From assembly GCF_964033635.1 (NCBI RefSeq), contig NZ_OZ035533.1, positions 2,790,001 through 2,854,000 of the forward strand: a DNA stretch of 64,000 nucleotides. Direction: 5' to 3'. Under the pieces are notes generated by a model. That model searched no databases, was not told the origin of the DNA, and was given only the letters and a program-made list of their open reading frames with translations. The position numbers and the translations under genes are program-made. Within the stretch, counting starts at the first letter, position 1, and the number at the start of each line of letters is the position of its first letter. Shown here piece after piece: positions 44,537 to 54,383 of the stretch. Source of the DNA: Chitinophaga sp. MM2321. Its GTDB lineage: Bacteria > Bacteroidota > Bacteroidia > Chitinophagales > Chitinophagaceae.

Positions 44537-45073
44537 TTATAATCCAAGCAATAAAAAAAGTGGTAGTAAACGCTCGTTCAAAATACCCCGTAACAGCTTG
44601 TAGCCACGGCTTTTCTGATTCTTAACCGTTTGGAGGGATAACTGCAGTGTATCAGCGATCTCCTGGTTCGACAATTCATCCAGGTAACTCAGCTTGATAA
44701 TTTTCCTGCACTCCGGGGGAAGCTGGCCAATAGCATAATGCAGTTCACCGGTAACTTCCGCTGTAATGATAGCCTGTGTAACATCCGGCTCTGTATATGC
44801 TTTTCTGTGCAATTGCTCAGTCGCATATTTTTGCTGCACCTGGGAATGTTTGAGGTGATTGAGGCAGTCATTGCGCACCATTGTATATAAAAAGGCTTTT
44901 GCTACATTCAGTTCCTGAAATTCCCTGCCTGTTTTCCATATCTTGAAAAAGGCCTCCTGTACCAGGTCTTCCGCGATGGTCATATCACCCGTCATTTTGC
45001 CTGCAAAGAAGCACAGACGGGAATAAAGCAGCTCAAACAGGTAGCTGGTAGCACCCTCTTTGTTATCTGCCAT
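44537..45073 (-). CDS. RNA polymerase ECF sigma-70 factor
   Basis: An extracytoplasmic-function sigma factor of 178 residues from the ATG at 45073 (a TTG at 45109 would add 12 residues). Region 2 is seen in MTIAEDLVQEAFFKIWKTGR and AFLYTMVRNDCLNHLKH; region 4 in LPPECRKIIKLSYLDELS and NQEIADTLQLSLQTVKNQKS. It lacks extra domains. With FecR directly downstream and an STN-type SusC after that, it forms a cell-surface signalling cascade that would turn on locus B when its glycan binds the receptor. The final LLPLFLLLGL is a hydrophobic tail, common in this group in Bacteroidota. Confidence 0.94.
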   Translation of the reverse strand: MADNKEGATSYLFELLYSRLCFFAGKMTGDMTIAEDLVQEAFFKIWKTGREFQELNVAKAFLYTMVRNDCLNHLKHSQVQQKYATEQLHRKAYTEPDVTQAIITAEVTGELHYAIGQLPPECRKIIKLSYLDELSNQEIADTLQLSLQTVKNQKSRGYKLLRGILNERLLPLFLLLGL

Positions 45074-45344
45074 ATGACGTACGAAAGTATATTCCGGAGA
45101 ATTTTCCAAATATCAGCAATTTGTTGGGAGTTAGCGATAATTCATAACGTGGTATAGTCTCTTGGTTGTCCCTGGGGGTTAAAAATATAAAGAATAACGA
45201 CATTTTTACAACTTCCGGTAATTCTTTTTTAGTGCATTGTTCATTGCGCAACACTGCTGTTGCCCTGCTTACTGGTAAAGTATATAATGTGGGATGCTAA
45301 CGGAAGGGATACTATCTGAATACTTTTTTTAATGCTACACTAGC

Positions 45345-46406
45345 CTACATAGGAAACCTCGGACACATAGTTTGTCTTCTCTCACTTTGACGGTTGTTTA
45401 AAAAATCTCTATAAGACAACACCAATTCAAATCCACCACGATGTTGCGCAGCGACGGCCAACTTATCAATATTGACATCGTAACTGATACCAATCATAAA
45501 TCTAGATTGTTGCCATTGAATAACCGGTATAATCGCATCATTCATCCGATACAAAATTCCACCGGTAATCGTTTGCTCTCCCCCTCCTACAAAAAGATCA
45601 CGGCTAAGCATGGCGCCCACCTGCAGTGTGCTGATCTTTACGGGTGTAAACCTTTCAGCAAACTGTTTAAAATAATCTGCATAAAATATAAACCGGTCCG
45701 TTTCGCTGGTGGGAAGAGATAGCCCTGCATTCAAAGCAAATTTTCTGTTCAACACGATTGTATTACTTTCGAAAAAACCCACCTTGGGCTTTGTAATATG
45801 AAATAATCCTGCGCCAATAAAATAATCTATATCCTCTTTGATAACACCATTATAACTTAAGCCGGTAGACAGGTCAAAATAGTTAACACTGGTATTGTTA
45901 AAGACCTGGCTGGTATAAGGCAGCACGCTAAAGCTACCATTACTGCCGGCAACAAACTGATCGTTAAACACCAGTTTGGTGGGATCAAAACGTTGTTGCA
46001 TAGAACCGCCCATAAAGGCCAGCGATAAATAAGAATTACGTTCCCTGCTTAGCGGTAAACTATAATTAATGACGGGCATTATCTGCGTTGTATTGAACTG
46101 GGAAGTACCTGCAACATCCCTGAGCAGCTGAAGACCAATCGTAACGTTATCATCACTTGTAATATTGACAGGAAACTTTACTTCCGTACTTAATCCAAAT
46201 GTTCTATACGGAACAGTAACACTTTGCCACTGGTTCCTGTAGGAGGCTGTTACCCGGATATCTCCCGTAAAAATACCCGCTAATGCAGGATTACGCAAGA
46301 GCGGCTGATCATAAAACTGAGAGAAACCTACGTCCTGTGAAAACACACAGGAAGCAGACAGACAACCTGTCAATAGTAAAAAGAATAGTTTATAATACCG
46401 TCTCAT
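45345..46406 (-). CDS. PorP/SprF-family type IX secretion membrane protein
   Basis: A 353-residue outer-membrane protein with a signal peptide (LSASCVFSQ). The family signature is at the start: VGFSQFYDQPLLRNPALAGIF, read as SQFYDQPLLRNPALAG in the core, followed by VTASYRNQWQSVTVPYRTFG. Regular amphipathic beta-strands continue to the C-terminus. PorP/SprF proteins are type IX secretion accessory components, and the copies encoded next to giant adhesins help secrete or anchor that partner, as SprF does for SprB. It lies 11 bp downstream of the 1802-residue adhesin gene and is surely cotranscribed with it. Confidence 0.93.
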   Translation of the reverse strand: MRRYYKLFFLLLTGCLSASCVFSQDVGFSQFYDQPLLRNPALAGIFTGDIRVTASYRNQWQSVTVPYRTFGLSTEVKFPVNITSDDNVTIGLQLLRDVAGTSQFNTTQIMPVINYSLPLSRERNSYLSLAFMGGSMQQRFDPTKLVFNDQFVAGSNGSFSVLPYTSQVFNNTSVNYFDLSTGLSYNGVIKEDIDYFIGAGLFHITKPKVGFFESNTIVLNRKFALNAGLSLPTSETDRFIFYADYFKQFAERFTPVKISTLQVGAMLSRDLFVGGGEQTITGGILYRMNDAIIPVIQWQQSRFMIGISYDVNIDKLAVAAQHRGGFELVLSYRDFLNNRQSERRQTMCPRFPM

Positions 46407-46417
46407 AAATAAGTTGT

Positions 46418-49400
46418 TTAGAATAATGTAACATTACCCTTAAAGGAATATGGAACACCATTTTCGCAGATAACATCCACTGTATAGACATATACACCGG
46501 TATCTGCCAGTTTCCCATTTACCCTGCCATCCCATCCAAATTCGATACTGTTAGGAGGAAAATTACTTCTTTCAAACATCAGTCTTCCCCAGCGGTTAAA
46601 TACCCTGAATGACTTAACAGAAGCAATCCCCGATGCTCTTACTATTAGTATTCTATTTTCCGGCACATTTCCGTTGGGAGCAAATGCATTGGGAATAAAT
46701 ACCTGTGAATTCTTACAAAATACATTGATACAAACATCATCACTTCCACTGCAACCATAGATGTTCGTAACCTTTACATTATAGCAGATATTATTTTTTA
46801 CCGTTACAAGCGGTGAGGAACATATAGCATCATTACAATCAAGATCCTGCAAAGGCGTCCATGTATAGCTTTGTATCGGTAAGACACCCGGATCAGCCGC
46901 ATTTGTAATTACCGGCGCCAGGTTTAGGCGGGAGCCGGTAGGTAGAATCAGTGTATCTCTCGCAAAGACTACAACAGGTTTTTCTCCAATCTGTATCAAG
47001 GTATCGGTGGTAACGCTGCAACCCGTTTGAGGTGAACTAACCGTTATGGAATAGATGCCTCCATCTTTAACAGCTACGTTGTTAATCCCTGCATTTGGCA
47101 GGTTGACCGGAAACCCTGCTCCTGGTCCTTTCCATAAATAGTTCAATGTTGCATTCCCCGGAATAGAGCTGTAGGCCTGCAATACTAGATCTTGCCCAAC
47201 GCACAGCGGTGTTTTTGTAACGATCACCGGTTTGGAAGGTGACTGATTGATGCGCACATCGAAGTTTGCCGTTTGTGAAATACAATTATTCTGAATAGCA
47301 TATACAACATAGGTGCCGGCATCCGACAAAGCAGCGGATGGAAAGGGAACAACCGCATTGGGGACGGTATCTGCCAATGCGCCGAAAGCAGGGCCTGCCC
47401 AGACATACTCAATATTGCCAGGCTGATTATTACCAGGTGAAAGAGCCGTTAATGTAAACGGTTGCCCACTGCATAACGGAGGATTGTATCCCGCAACCGG
47501 CTTTGCTGGCGGAGTAGGATCTTTCAACACAAATACATCCGGTATCTTTTGCGAAGCACAACCACCATCCGTTTCCACGTAAATACCGGAATAAGTACCT
47601 GCCGTTAGTGGTACGGTAATTTTTCCGGATGCATCTGTATTTGTGGAAAATGTATAGGCTGTTTGAAATTTATTATAATAAACTGTCACTGGCACATTGG
47701 GCAACGCACCATTATTGAGGTCAAGCACATTTAATGTAATGGCGCCCGATGGAATACCGCAGTTGACGGGATCCGTATAGGCTGCACTGATTATTTTAGC
47801 CGTTGGATGAACAATAGCCACTATACCGGATTTGGGGCTTTCACAACCGTAGCTGTTCGTCTGACTGACATTGTATACAAACCGGCCGGCAACATTGGTA
47901 TTTATAACAGGAGCGCCATTTATCAGTACTCCATCTTTATCATACCATTTAACCGTTGTTCCCGGTAATGGATTTATGCTTAACGCCGCAGGTGGCATTC
48001 CCATGCAGAAATCAGCATTGACAGTAACTGGTGCAGGCGTTATCGGTTTAACGACCAGCGTTAAATCATAAGGCACACCCGTACAAGGATTTTGAGCAGG
48101 GTTAACAGGTATTACTCTCACCGTCAGCGATTGACTGACAGTGCCGGTATTCGTAAAAGATAAAGATATAGCAGGATTGGGACCAGATAAAGAACCCGAG
48201 CTTACACCCGCAACATTGGCAGGCAATGATCCAACCACAGCCCATGTATAAGTAGTATTGGCAACTGTGGAAGATGGCCTGAATACCGCCATATCACCGG
48301 AACAAATGGATTGCGTGGCGATGGGAAAAGTCAGTACCGGACTTTCCGTTATCTCCACATCGGTGGTGGTAACATAGCCAGGGCAGGGCGATACAGCCGC
48401 AATGGTATAAGTTACAGTATAAACACCCGGTGTACTCAGACCCGGATTAATTTCGCCTGTTGCTGCATTCACAGATAATCCCTGCCCTGCACTGAAGGTG
48501 CCTCCCGGTGTACCAGATAAGGAAACCGGTTGTGCAGCAGTATTCCCACCGCAATACGGAGATCCCGGATAAGTAATGGTGGCAACCGGGGTACTATTTA
48601 CGGAAACAGTAGTGGTAGTACTATAATTTGCGCATCCGCCTGCACCCGGAATCGTGTATTTTATCGTGTATACACCAGCGGTAGCACCGGAAGGATTGAT
48701 TTCTCCTGTTATGGTGTTGATAGAAAGTCCGGTTACCGGCGTGATTGAATAGCTTCCATTTCCTGTTCCTGTATGTATTACCGGGACCGGCAGATTTGGC
48801 GTGGAGACTGTATTTACGACATTGCACAAACTGGCGGGCTGGTAGGTAATGGAAGCCGATGGCGCTTTACTGACTGTAACATTGGTGTGGGTAATAAAAC
48901 CATCACAGGGTGGAGCAGCTGCAATCGTATAAGTTACAGTATATGTTCCCGGCGTACTGGTACCAGGCGTAATTGTTCCCGTTGCCTGATCTATTATTAA
49001 ACCTGCGGTAGAAGTAAAAGTACCGCCGGAAACTCCGGTAAGATTAACCAAAGTCGCTGCATCTGAAGTACAGATGGCCGGGTAAGCTATACTAGCAGTC
49101 GGTGTGTTGCTCACAGTAACGGTAGCGGTTACACTATAATCCCGGCATCCACCTGAAGCCGGAACAGTGTACCGGATAGTATAAGTACCTGCCGTAGCAC
49201 CGACAGGATCTATTTCTCCGGTTGTGGCATTTATCGGTAATCCGGTTGCCGGACTAATTGAATACCTACCGCCAGGTGTTCCGGTATGTGTTACCGGTAC
49301 CGGCAGGTTGGGCGTAGTGAGTGTACTGGCAGCATTACACAGGCTTGCAGGCTGATAGGCAATGGAAGCCAACGGCGCTTTACTGACCGTAACATTGGTG

Positions 49401-51826
49401 CTGGTAATAAAGCCGCCACAGGGCGGAGCAGCTGCAATCGTATAAGTTACAGTATATGTTCCTGGCGTACTGGTACCAGGCGTAATTGTTCCCGTTGCCT
49501 GATTTATCGTTAACCCTGCGGTGGAAGTAAAAGTACCGCCGGAAACTCCCGTAAGATTAACTAAAGTGGCGGCATCTGAAGTACAAATGTCCCGGTAAGT
49601 TATAGCAGCAGTCGGTGTGCTGCTCACAGTAACGGTAGCGGTTACACTATAATCCGGGCATCCGCCTGAAGCCGGAACAGTGTACCGGATAGTATAAGTA
49701 CCTGCCGTAGCACCGGCAGGATTGATTTCTCCGGTTGTGGCATTTATCGGTAATCCGGTTGCCGGACTAATTGAATAAGTACCGCCGGGTGTTCCGGTAT
49801 GCGTTACCGGTACCGGCAGGTTGGGCGTAGTGAGTGTACTGGCAGCATTACACAAGCTTGCCGGCTGATAGACAATTGAAGCTGATGGCGCTGCGTTCAC
49901 ATGCACGGTTATAGGTACCCTGGGTCCTTCCCCACACCCCGTTACCTGGCTTACATAATAGGTAGCATTGTCGGCGGTGGCGGTTGATGGCGTTGGGGCA
50001 ACGGACGAACCTGTACCACCTGTAGCAGTGGTGTACCATAGCAACCCGCTTCCGGTTGCAGTTAAAGGAACTGCCGGTTGGTGCTGACAGTAAATGATGG
50101 GAGACATTACCACAGGGGCGCCGGCTAAAGGATTAACTGTTACCAATATAGCTGCCCGTGGCCCTTCACAATCGTTAGTAGTCTGACTTACATAATAGGT
50201 GGTATTGCCAATGGTGGCAGTTAATGGTGTTGGCGCAACGGACGAACCAATACCACCTGTAGCACTGGTATACCATAGCAACCCGCTTCCTGTTGCAGTA
50301 AGCGGCGGCGCCACCTGGTTCTGACAAAGTTGCACGGGTGAAGTCACAACGGGTATTGGTGGTAAAGCGTTAACCGTTACAGTAACGGGTACTCTGGGGC
50401 TTTCGCATTTATCTGTTACTGTCTGACTCACATAATAAGTTACAGTGCCTGGTCTATTGGTAGATGGTGTTGGTGCAACAGTTGAACCACTTCCACCCGT
50501 TGCAGTTGTATACCATAACAATCCGGTACCTGTAGCCGTAAGCGGCACCGCAGGTTGTCCCTGACAATAAACGACGCGGGGGCCTGGAACGGGTGGCGGG
50601 GATGTAGGACTTACTACAACCTGTTTTGTTATAACATCGCTTCCACAGGTGGCATTGGAAGCTGTTAAGGTAACCGTATAAGTCTTCGCTACTGTATAGG
50701 TATGACAGGGAGGATTTTTCTCATTCGAAGTGGTACCGTCTCCAAAATCCCATGTAAAATTACTGGCGCTGCTACAGTTATTGTTACCACTGTAACCGTC
50801 TGTTGTAAGATTCGTAAAACAAACAGGCACATTTATACACGGCTTAATGGGATTTACACTAAAATCCGCTTTAGGTTTAGTTCTTATAATAATCTGATTG
50901 AGCGTATAGGTAGTGATAAAACAGCCATTGATTACTTTCAATGTAGCCGTAAAATCAATACTGGGGCAAGATGACGTTGTATATTGATGCGTTAACAAAC
51001 GGACAGTGTTTGTTGGATTCAGCGGGTGTGATAAAGTGTAAAGTGGACTGCCATCCCCAAAATCAACTACATAAATAGTACCGGGTGAGTTCTTGAACCA
51101 GTTACCACCAATCTGAAATTCAACGGAGGCCGGAGCGCATAATCCTGTGGTAGGAGACGTAGTACTAAAACTGGCTAATGGATTCTGACCATTGTAAAAC
51201 TGGTATGCTACACTTTTTGTGCAACCACTAGTAGCGGTAATACTGATAACGATAGAAAAATAACCCTGAGATGCATAATTGTGGCTGATTTGCGCGTTTG
51301 CGGGCCAGTCTGTTTGTGTAAAGGGTGCTGTATTATCTCCCCAATCAATTGTATAGATATTACCAGTACCCGATGTAACAGAACTATTACTGACGATAAG
51401 ATCATAAGTTGCATCACCCGAACAATTGGTAAAAGGAGCATTCTGGGTATTCATGTCCGTTAAGGCAGGTTTAGGCGCCGGCCGGATGATTAAGTCCGTG
51501 CTGCTGACTACCGTACCATCAGGAGTAGTGACCGCTATCTTCCCACTTACAGCCTGGTCGGAAACAGTGGCTCTTATACTTGTAGCACTGGTGACTTCAA
51601 AGCTGGCTGCATCATTATTTCCCAATTTCACCTCTGTAGCTCCCGTGAAATTTGTTCCGGTGATAATAACGGATTCCCCCTGGCAAATGCTGACAGGTGA
51701 AAAAGAGGTGATTGTTGGCGGTTGCGGCTGAGCAGAAGCAAAGCTTCCAAACAACAAAACTGCTATGATATGTAGAATAATTAAATAGCGTTTATCGGGG
51801 CGTAAACAGGTACAGTAAAAATGCAT
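46418..51826 (-). CDS. Giant T9SS-exported repeat adhesin with type B C-terminal domain
   Basis: An 1802-residue surface or secreted protein. In order: signal peptide (IIAVLLFGSFASAQ), an IPT/TIG domain (TSFSPVSICQGESVIITGTN), PKD-like domains (FTWDFGDGTTSNEKNPPCHTY as part), three Ig-like CHU_C-associated repeats with GLLWYTTATGG, three large repeats of two Ig-like domains each, further Ig-like modules, and a type B gliding-motility-associated C-terminal domain (VFIPNAFAPNGNVPENRIL; FRVFNRWGRLMFERSNFP; GKLADTGVYVYTVDVICENG). The C-terminal domain directs export by the type IX system. Many paired cysteines suggest disulfides in the repeats. Its neighbour 11 bp downstream is a PorP/SprF protein. 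Adhesion or gliding is the usual role of such proteins; the ligand is unknown. Confidence 0.92.
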   Translation of the reverse strand: MHFYCTCLRPDKRYLIILHIIAVLLFGSFASAQPQPPTITSFSPVSICQGESVIITGTNFTGATEVKLGNNDAASFEVTSATSIRATVSDQAVSGKIAVTTPDGTVVSSTDLIIRPAPKPALTDMNTQNAPFTNCSGDATYDLIVSNSSVTSGTGNIYTIDWGDNTAPFTQTDWPANAQISHNYASQGYFSIVISITATSGCTKSVAYQFYNGQNPLASFSTTSPTTGLCAPASVEFQIGGNWFKNSPGTIYVVDFGDGSPLYTLSHPLNPTNTVRLLTHQYTTSSCPSIDFTATLKVINGCFITTYTLNQIIIRTKPKADFSVNPIKPCINVPVCFTNLTTDGYSGNNNCSSASNFTWDFGDGTTSNEKNPPCHTYTVAKTYTVTLTASNATCGSDVITKQVVVSPTSPPPVPGPRVVYCQGQPAVPLTATGTGLLWYTTATGGSGSTVAPTPSTNRPGTVTYYVSQTVTDKCESPRVPVTVTVNALPPIPVVTSPVQLCQNQVAPPLTATGSGLLWYTSATGGIGSSVAPTPLTATIGNTTYYVSQTTNDCEGPRAAILVTVNPLAGAPVVMSPIIYCQHQPAVPLTATGSGLLWYTTATGGTGSSVAPTPSTATADNATYYVSQVTGCGEGPRVPITVHVNAAPSASIVYQPASLCNAASTLTTPNLPVPVTHTGTPGGTYSISPATGLPINATTGEINPAGATAGTYTIRYTVPASGGCPDYSVTATVTVSSTPTAAITYRDICTSDAATLVNLTGVSGGTFTSTAGLTINQATGTITPGTSTPGTYTVTYTIAAAPPCGGFITSTNVTVSKAPLASIAYQPASLCNAASTLTTPNLPVPVTHTGTPGGRYSISPATGLPINATTGEIDPVGATAGTYTIRYTVPASGGCRDYSVTATVTVSNTPTASIAYPAICTSDAATLVNLTGVSGGTFTSTAGLIIDQATGTITPGTSTPGTYTVTYTIAAAPPCDGFITHTNVTVSKAPSASITYQPASLCNVVNTVSTPNLPVPVIHTGTGNGSYSITPVTGLSINTITGEINPSGATAGVYTIKYTIPGAGGCANYSTTTTVSVNSTPVATITYPGSPYCGGNTAAQPVSLSGTPGGTFSAGQGLSVNAATGEINPGLSTPGVYTVTYTIAAVSPCPGYVTTTDVEITESPVLTFPIATQSICSGDMAVFRPSSTVANTTYTWAVVGSLPANVAGVSSGSLSGPNPAISLSFTNTGTVSQSLTVRVIPVNPAQNPCTGVPYDLTLVVKPITPAPVTVNADFCMGMPPAALSINPLPGTTVKWYDKDGVLINGAPVINTNVAGRFVYNVSQTNSYGCESPKSGIVAIVHPTAKIISAAYTDPVNCGIPSGAITLNVLDLNNGALPNVPVTVYYNKFQTAYTFSTNTDASGKITVPLTAGTYSGIYVETDGGCASQKIPDVFVLKDPTPPAKPVAGYNPPLCSGQPFTLTALSPGNNQPGNIEYVWAGPAFGALADTVPNAVVPFPSAALSDAGTYVVYAIQNNCISQTANFDVRINQSPSKPVIVTKTPLCVGQDLVLQAYSSIPGNATLNYLWKGPGAGFPVNLPNAGINNVAVKDGGIYSITVSSPQTGCSVTTDTLIQIGEKPVVVFARDTLILPTGSRLNLAPVITNAADPGVLPIQSYTWTPLQDLDCNDAICSSPLVTVKNNICYNVKVTNIYGCSGSDDVCINVFCKNSQVFIPNAFAPNGNVPENRILIVRASGIASVKSFRVFNRWGRLMFERSNFPPNSIEFGWDGRVNGKLADTGVYVYTVDVICENGVPYSFKGNVTLF
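48369..49880 (-). repeat. Three tandem ~510-bp repeats inside the adhesin gene
   Basis: The same landmark (GTAACATTGGTG or its variant GTAACATAGCC on the plus strand) recurs at 49389, 48876 and 48369, giving periods of 513 and 507 bp (171 and 169 codons). The first two protein copies are almost identical (NAASTLTTPNLPVPVTHTG, ATLVNLTGVSGGTFTSTAGL and TPGTSTPGTYTVTYTIAAA occur in both), the third is diverged. Recent duplication or gene conversion explains the identity. Each unit encodes two Ig-like domains. Confidence 0.88.
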
Positions 51827-52064
51827 AGAGATAGCTATTCCATTATGGTAAGCTTAAAAATAACATTTATTATCCTATTGTTTCAAAAAAGTCAAGTCAG
51901 ATGGGTGTTGACAAATAATTCCAAACGTCTGTACAAATTTCCCGTTCTAATTTTATATCTGACTATATAATTTTTTTCTATCCAAAAATCATATTTAATT
52001 ATAATGAAATATCACATCTGTCTTACAAAAATTCTTCCTCAGAAATGATATAAATTCCACAAAC

Positions 52065-52072
52065 TATATTTG
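52065..52072 (+). promoter_or_regulatory. Candidate -7 box upstream of the RibD-like reductase gene
   Basis: TATATTTG matches TAnnTTTG and lies 17 bp before the ATG of the reductase gene. No good TTG -33 motif is found, and the implied leader would be very short, so this is weak. Confidence 0.35.
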
Positions 52073-52088
52073 TAAAAAATACAGACAA

Positions 52089-52643
52089 ATGAGAAAGTTA
52101 AAACTTCAGGTACAAATGAGCATTGAAGGATACATTGCGGGCCCCAATGGGGAAATGGATTGGCTGGTGTGGAATTGGGACGATAAACTTAAAGATTATG
52201 TAACAGCAATAACAGATCCTGTTGATTGTATCGTGCTTGGACGGAAACTTGCACAAGGTTTTATCCCGCATTGGGCTTCTATACCGGAACAAGAAGGCGC
52301 TGATAAAATGAATAGCTCGAAAAAAGTCGTTTTCACCAAAACGCTTGACAAATCAGAATGGGATAATACCGTTTTAGCAAAAGGCGACCTTACTGACGAG
52401 ATCACCAGGCTGAAAAAACAAGATGGTAAAGACATCATCGCTTATGGTGGCGCTACTTTTGTATCGGCTCTCATCCAACAAGGACTAATTGATGAGTATC
52501 ATTTATTCATTAATCCAACTGCCATTGGTAGCGGAATGGCAATCTTCAATAAACTTGACAGCAAACAAAATCTGACGTTAGTAAAGGCTACAACATTCGA
52601 CTGTGGGATTGTTGTGCTTCATTATGAGCCGAAACACGGTTAA
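52089..52643 (+). CDS. Dihydrofolate-reductase-fold protein (RibD C-terminal family)
   Basis: A 184-residue cytoplasmic protein of the RibD_C/DHFR-like family: MRKLKLQVQMSIEGYIAGPN at the start, DPVDCIVLGRKLAQGF, a dinucleotide-binding IIAYGGATFVSALIQQG and the family end IDEYHLFINPTAIGSGMAIF. Such proteins reduce pteridine- or pyrimidine-like substrates with NADPH, but the stand-alone small members are mostly uncharacterised. It is monocistronic, on the plus strand, opposite to the adhesin operon and to the degraded gene that follows. The folate pathway role is not implied by the context. Confidence 0.9.
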   Translation: MRKLKLQVQMSIEGYIAGPNGEMDWLVWNWDDKLKDYVTAITDPVDCIVLGRKLAQGFIPHWASIPEQEGADKMNSSKKVVFTKTLDKSEWDNTVLAKGDLTDEITRLKKQDGKDIIAYGGATFVSALIQQGLIDEYHLFINPTAIGSGMAIFNKLDSKQNLTLVKATTFDCGIVVLHYEPKHG

Positions 52644-52681
52644 TGGATGGGGATGGTGACCCAAGTAAAGTAAGGCGGTAA

Positions 52682-52992
52682 TCATTTTGACAGTTTTTCA
52701 ATGGCTAATTCCAGCGAATCCAGGAAATTGACCTGCCTGCCTTTATTGCTTTCGTAAATGAAATCTTTGATGCTCTTTCCTGGATATTTTGTGAATTCAC
52801 CGATGATGACCAGTTGTACTCAAGAATATTATCTGTAAAAATAAAACAAATCGATTCATAAATTTTGTCCTTTCCCCTTTCAGTATTCGGTACATCATCA
52901 GATATATTTAAAAACATGTCCGCAAAAAATATTTTCATCATATAATCGAGTGCCTCCAATTGTCCGTTTCCGGACGCCGGACGCCCACACAT
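52682..52992 (-). pseudogene. Frameshifted remnant of a small protein gene
   Basis: One minus-strand frame from 52992 reads plausible protein up to about 52820 (FFADMFLNISDDVPNTERG; IYESICFIFTDNILE). From there a different frame reads plausible protein to a TGA at 52684-52682 (VQLVIIGEFTKYPGKSIKD, then FIYESNKGRQVNFLDSLEL and AIEKLSK). A single missing base in the Leu-Glu-Val region near 52819 joins them. The start is uncertain because the upstream frame has no obvious family N-terminus. I do not recognise the family. A sequencing error is the alternative to true decay. Confidence 0.55.
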
Positions 52993-53091
52993 GAACAGCT
53001 ACAGAAAAAGAATCATACATAAATGATATATTTTGTATACTGTTCAGATATGGCAACTTTGTTGTGGAAATGCTTGTATAATATCAAGACC

Positions 53092-53379
53092 ATGAGTCAC
53101 ATTGTCATTCCCATTCCCCCACTCCCCGGTAAGCAAGAGATACAGGTTGAAGTAACGATCAACAATCAGAAGCAACAGCTGCACTACCGGGTGGAGTTGT
53201 TTTATTGGGACGATTGTTCCAACCCCATGGGACACCGGGCAGATTGTATCAGTGAAATGCTGGCGCATCACGATCCTGAGTGGACGGTATATTATATCGG
53301 CGCGCCTACGGATAAATTTGTGCCAATTACATTTGTGAATAAGGAAAGCAGGAAGTTATTGCAGAAAGCTACAGGATAA
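53092..53379 (+). CDS. Small hypothetical protein
   Basis: Using the ATG at 53092 the product is 95 residues (MSHIVIPIPPLPGKQEIQVE). An ATG at 53023 would add 23 residues of poor quality. The protein is predicted soluble, mixed alpha/beta, with two cysteines and charged C-terminus (NKESRKLLQKATG). I see no signal peptide or known domain. It sits between the frameshifted remnant and a DUF1801 gene in a loose, AT-richer area, transcribed alone. Confidence 0.6.
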   Translation: MSHIVIPIPPLPGKQEIQVEVTINNQKQQLHYRVELFYWDDCSNPMGHRADCISEMLAHHDPEWTVYYIGAPTDKFVPITFVNKESRKLLQKATG

Positions 53380-53419
53380 GGGGCATCCATTTTTTGCGAC
53401 AATTCAATAGCATAGGAAA

Positions 53420-53809
53420 CTATAGCAATCGCTCCAAGACGCCTTTGCGCTTAACGATATTTTTATAATCCCACTGAATATTTACAGATTTTTCAAGCCA
53501 GCGTTTTAACTGATCAGTATCTATCTGTTTTACATCCGTGTAGCAGGCCTCAGCAGCCTTGAAGCTTCCCTCAGGTTGCAAACCGTCTTCATCAAAGGAC
53601 TGGCCACTCCAAAACAACAGGCGCACGCTGTCTTTCAATTTGCTATAGCCCACGATCGGGTTCCCATTCAGAAACCAGACCGGGTGCCGGTGCCAGATTT
53701 TATTTTCTGCTTCCGCTATATGTTTATCAATTTCCTTCGCCAGTTTTTGGCAAATAGCCTTATCTGCGGCTGACATCGAATCATTATATGCTTGTATTTC
53801 TTTGTTCAT
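53420..53809 (-). CDS. DUF1801-domain protein
   Basis: A 129-residue cytoplasmic protein resembling the DUF1801/YdhG family: EAENKIWHRHPVWFLNGNPI, VGYSKLKDSVRLLFWSGQSF and a lysine/arginine-rich end (WDYKNIVKRKGVLERLL). The family has an alpha/beta fold found in iron-chaperone-like and stand-alone bacterial proteins; the function is not settled. It begins with ATG at 53809 and is convergent with the hypothetical gene at 53092. No operon partners are seen. Confidence 0.82.
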   Translation of the reverse strand: MNKEIQAYNDSMSAADKAICQKLAKEIDKHIAEAENKIWHRHPVWFLNGNPIVGYSKLKDSVRLLFWSGQSFDEDGLQPEGSFKAAEACYTDVKQIDTDQLKRWLEKSVNIQWDYKNIVKRKGVLERLL

Positions 53810-54032
53810 ATTGCAGGTTTGTGAGTTTAAAACAATAGAATCAAATTAAAAATATCACAAATAAATTATTCGACAAAATGCCGGCACAACTGGTGAAATA
53901 CGCTTGCCGACATATATTAAATCATTTTATTACGTATAAAAAATAGATAGATGTTAAAAAATATGTTTCTTTTATAAATCCGGCTATATGATTTTCGTTG
54001 CTATCAAACTTTTATTTACTTTTGGTCGCGAA

Positions 54033-54383
54033 ATGAGAGTAGTTATATTTTTCACATATTTATGTTTCCTGCTGATAAGCGGGAATAAATATGTTTTTAC
54101 AGGTACCCACCACAACTACAGCCACTACTCTCCGGCTGAGAATATTAATATAGGGCAACAGCTAAAATCTGCAGATACAAATCCGGAAGTCACTATTATA
54201 GAGGTCACTGATGTTGAAGACGAGGATGCAAGTACTTTTCTTGTCAGAAAATATAAATTACAGGACAGGTACTATCTGACAGCGCCCTCCTCCTTTTATC
54301 TCCATAAATGCTTTAAAGCCCCACCTCCACTGGTGGCATATTTGTCTTCTATATATCTTACACAAGGCGTTTTAAAGATCTGA
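54033..54383 (+). CDS. Small exported hypothetical protein
   Basis: From the ATG at 54033 the 116-residue product begins with a typical signal peptide (MRVVIFFTYLCFLLISG). An ATG at 53988 would add 15 residues ahead of it. The mature part is polar, His/Tyr/Asn-rich at first (TGTHHNYSHYSP), then acidic (IIEVTDVEDEDASTFLV), with one Cys (YLHKCFKAPPP). No family is recognised. It lies 171 bp upstream of the RND efflux operon on the same strand but is probably a separate transcript. Confidence 0.6.
   Translation: MRVVIFFTYLCFLLISGNKYVFTGTHHNYSHYSPAENINIGQQLKSADTNPEVTIIEVTDVEDEDASTFLVRKYKLQDRYYLTAPSSFYLHKCFKAPPPLVAYLSSIYLTQGVLKI

Noticed and set aside
48369..50600. Regularly spaced repeats that could suggest a CRISPR array or satellite
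   Set aside because: The units are about 240 or 510 bp, in frame and encode Ig-like domains; there are no short identical repeats with unique spacers.
51827..52088. Promoter for the giant adhesin on the minus strand
   Set aside because: I looked for TAnnTTTG on the minus strand in this gap and found no match good enough to report.
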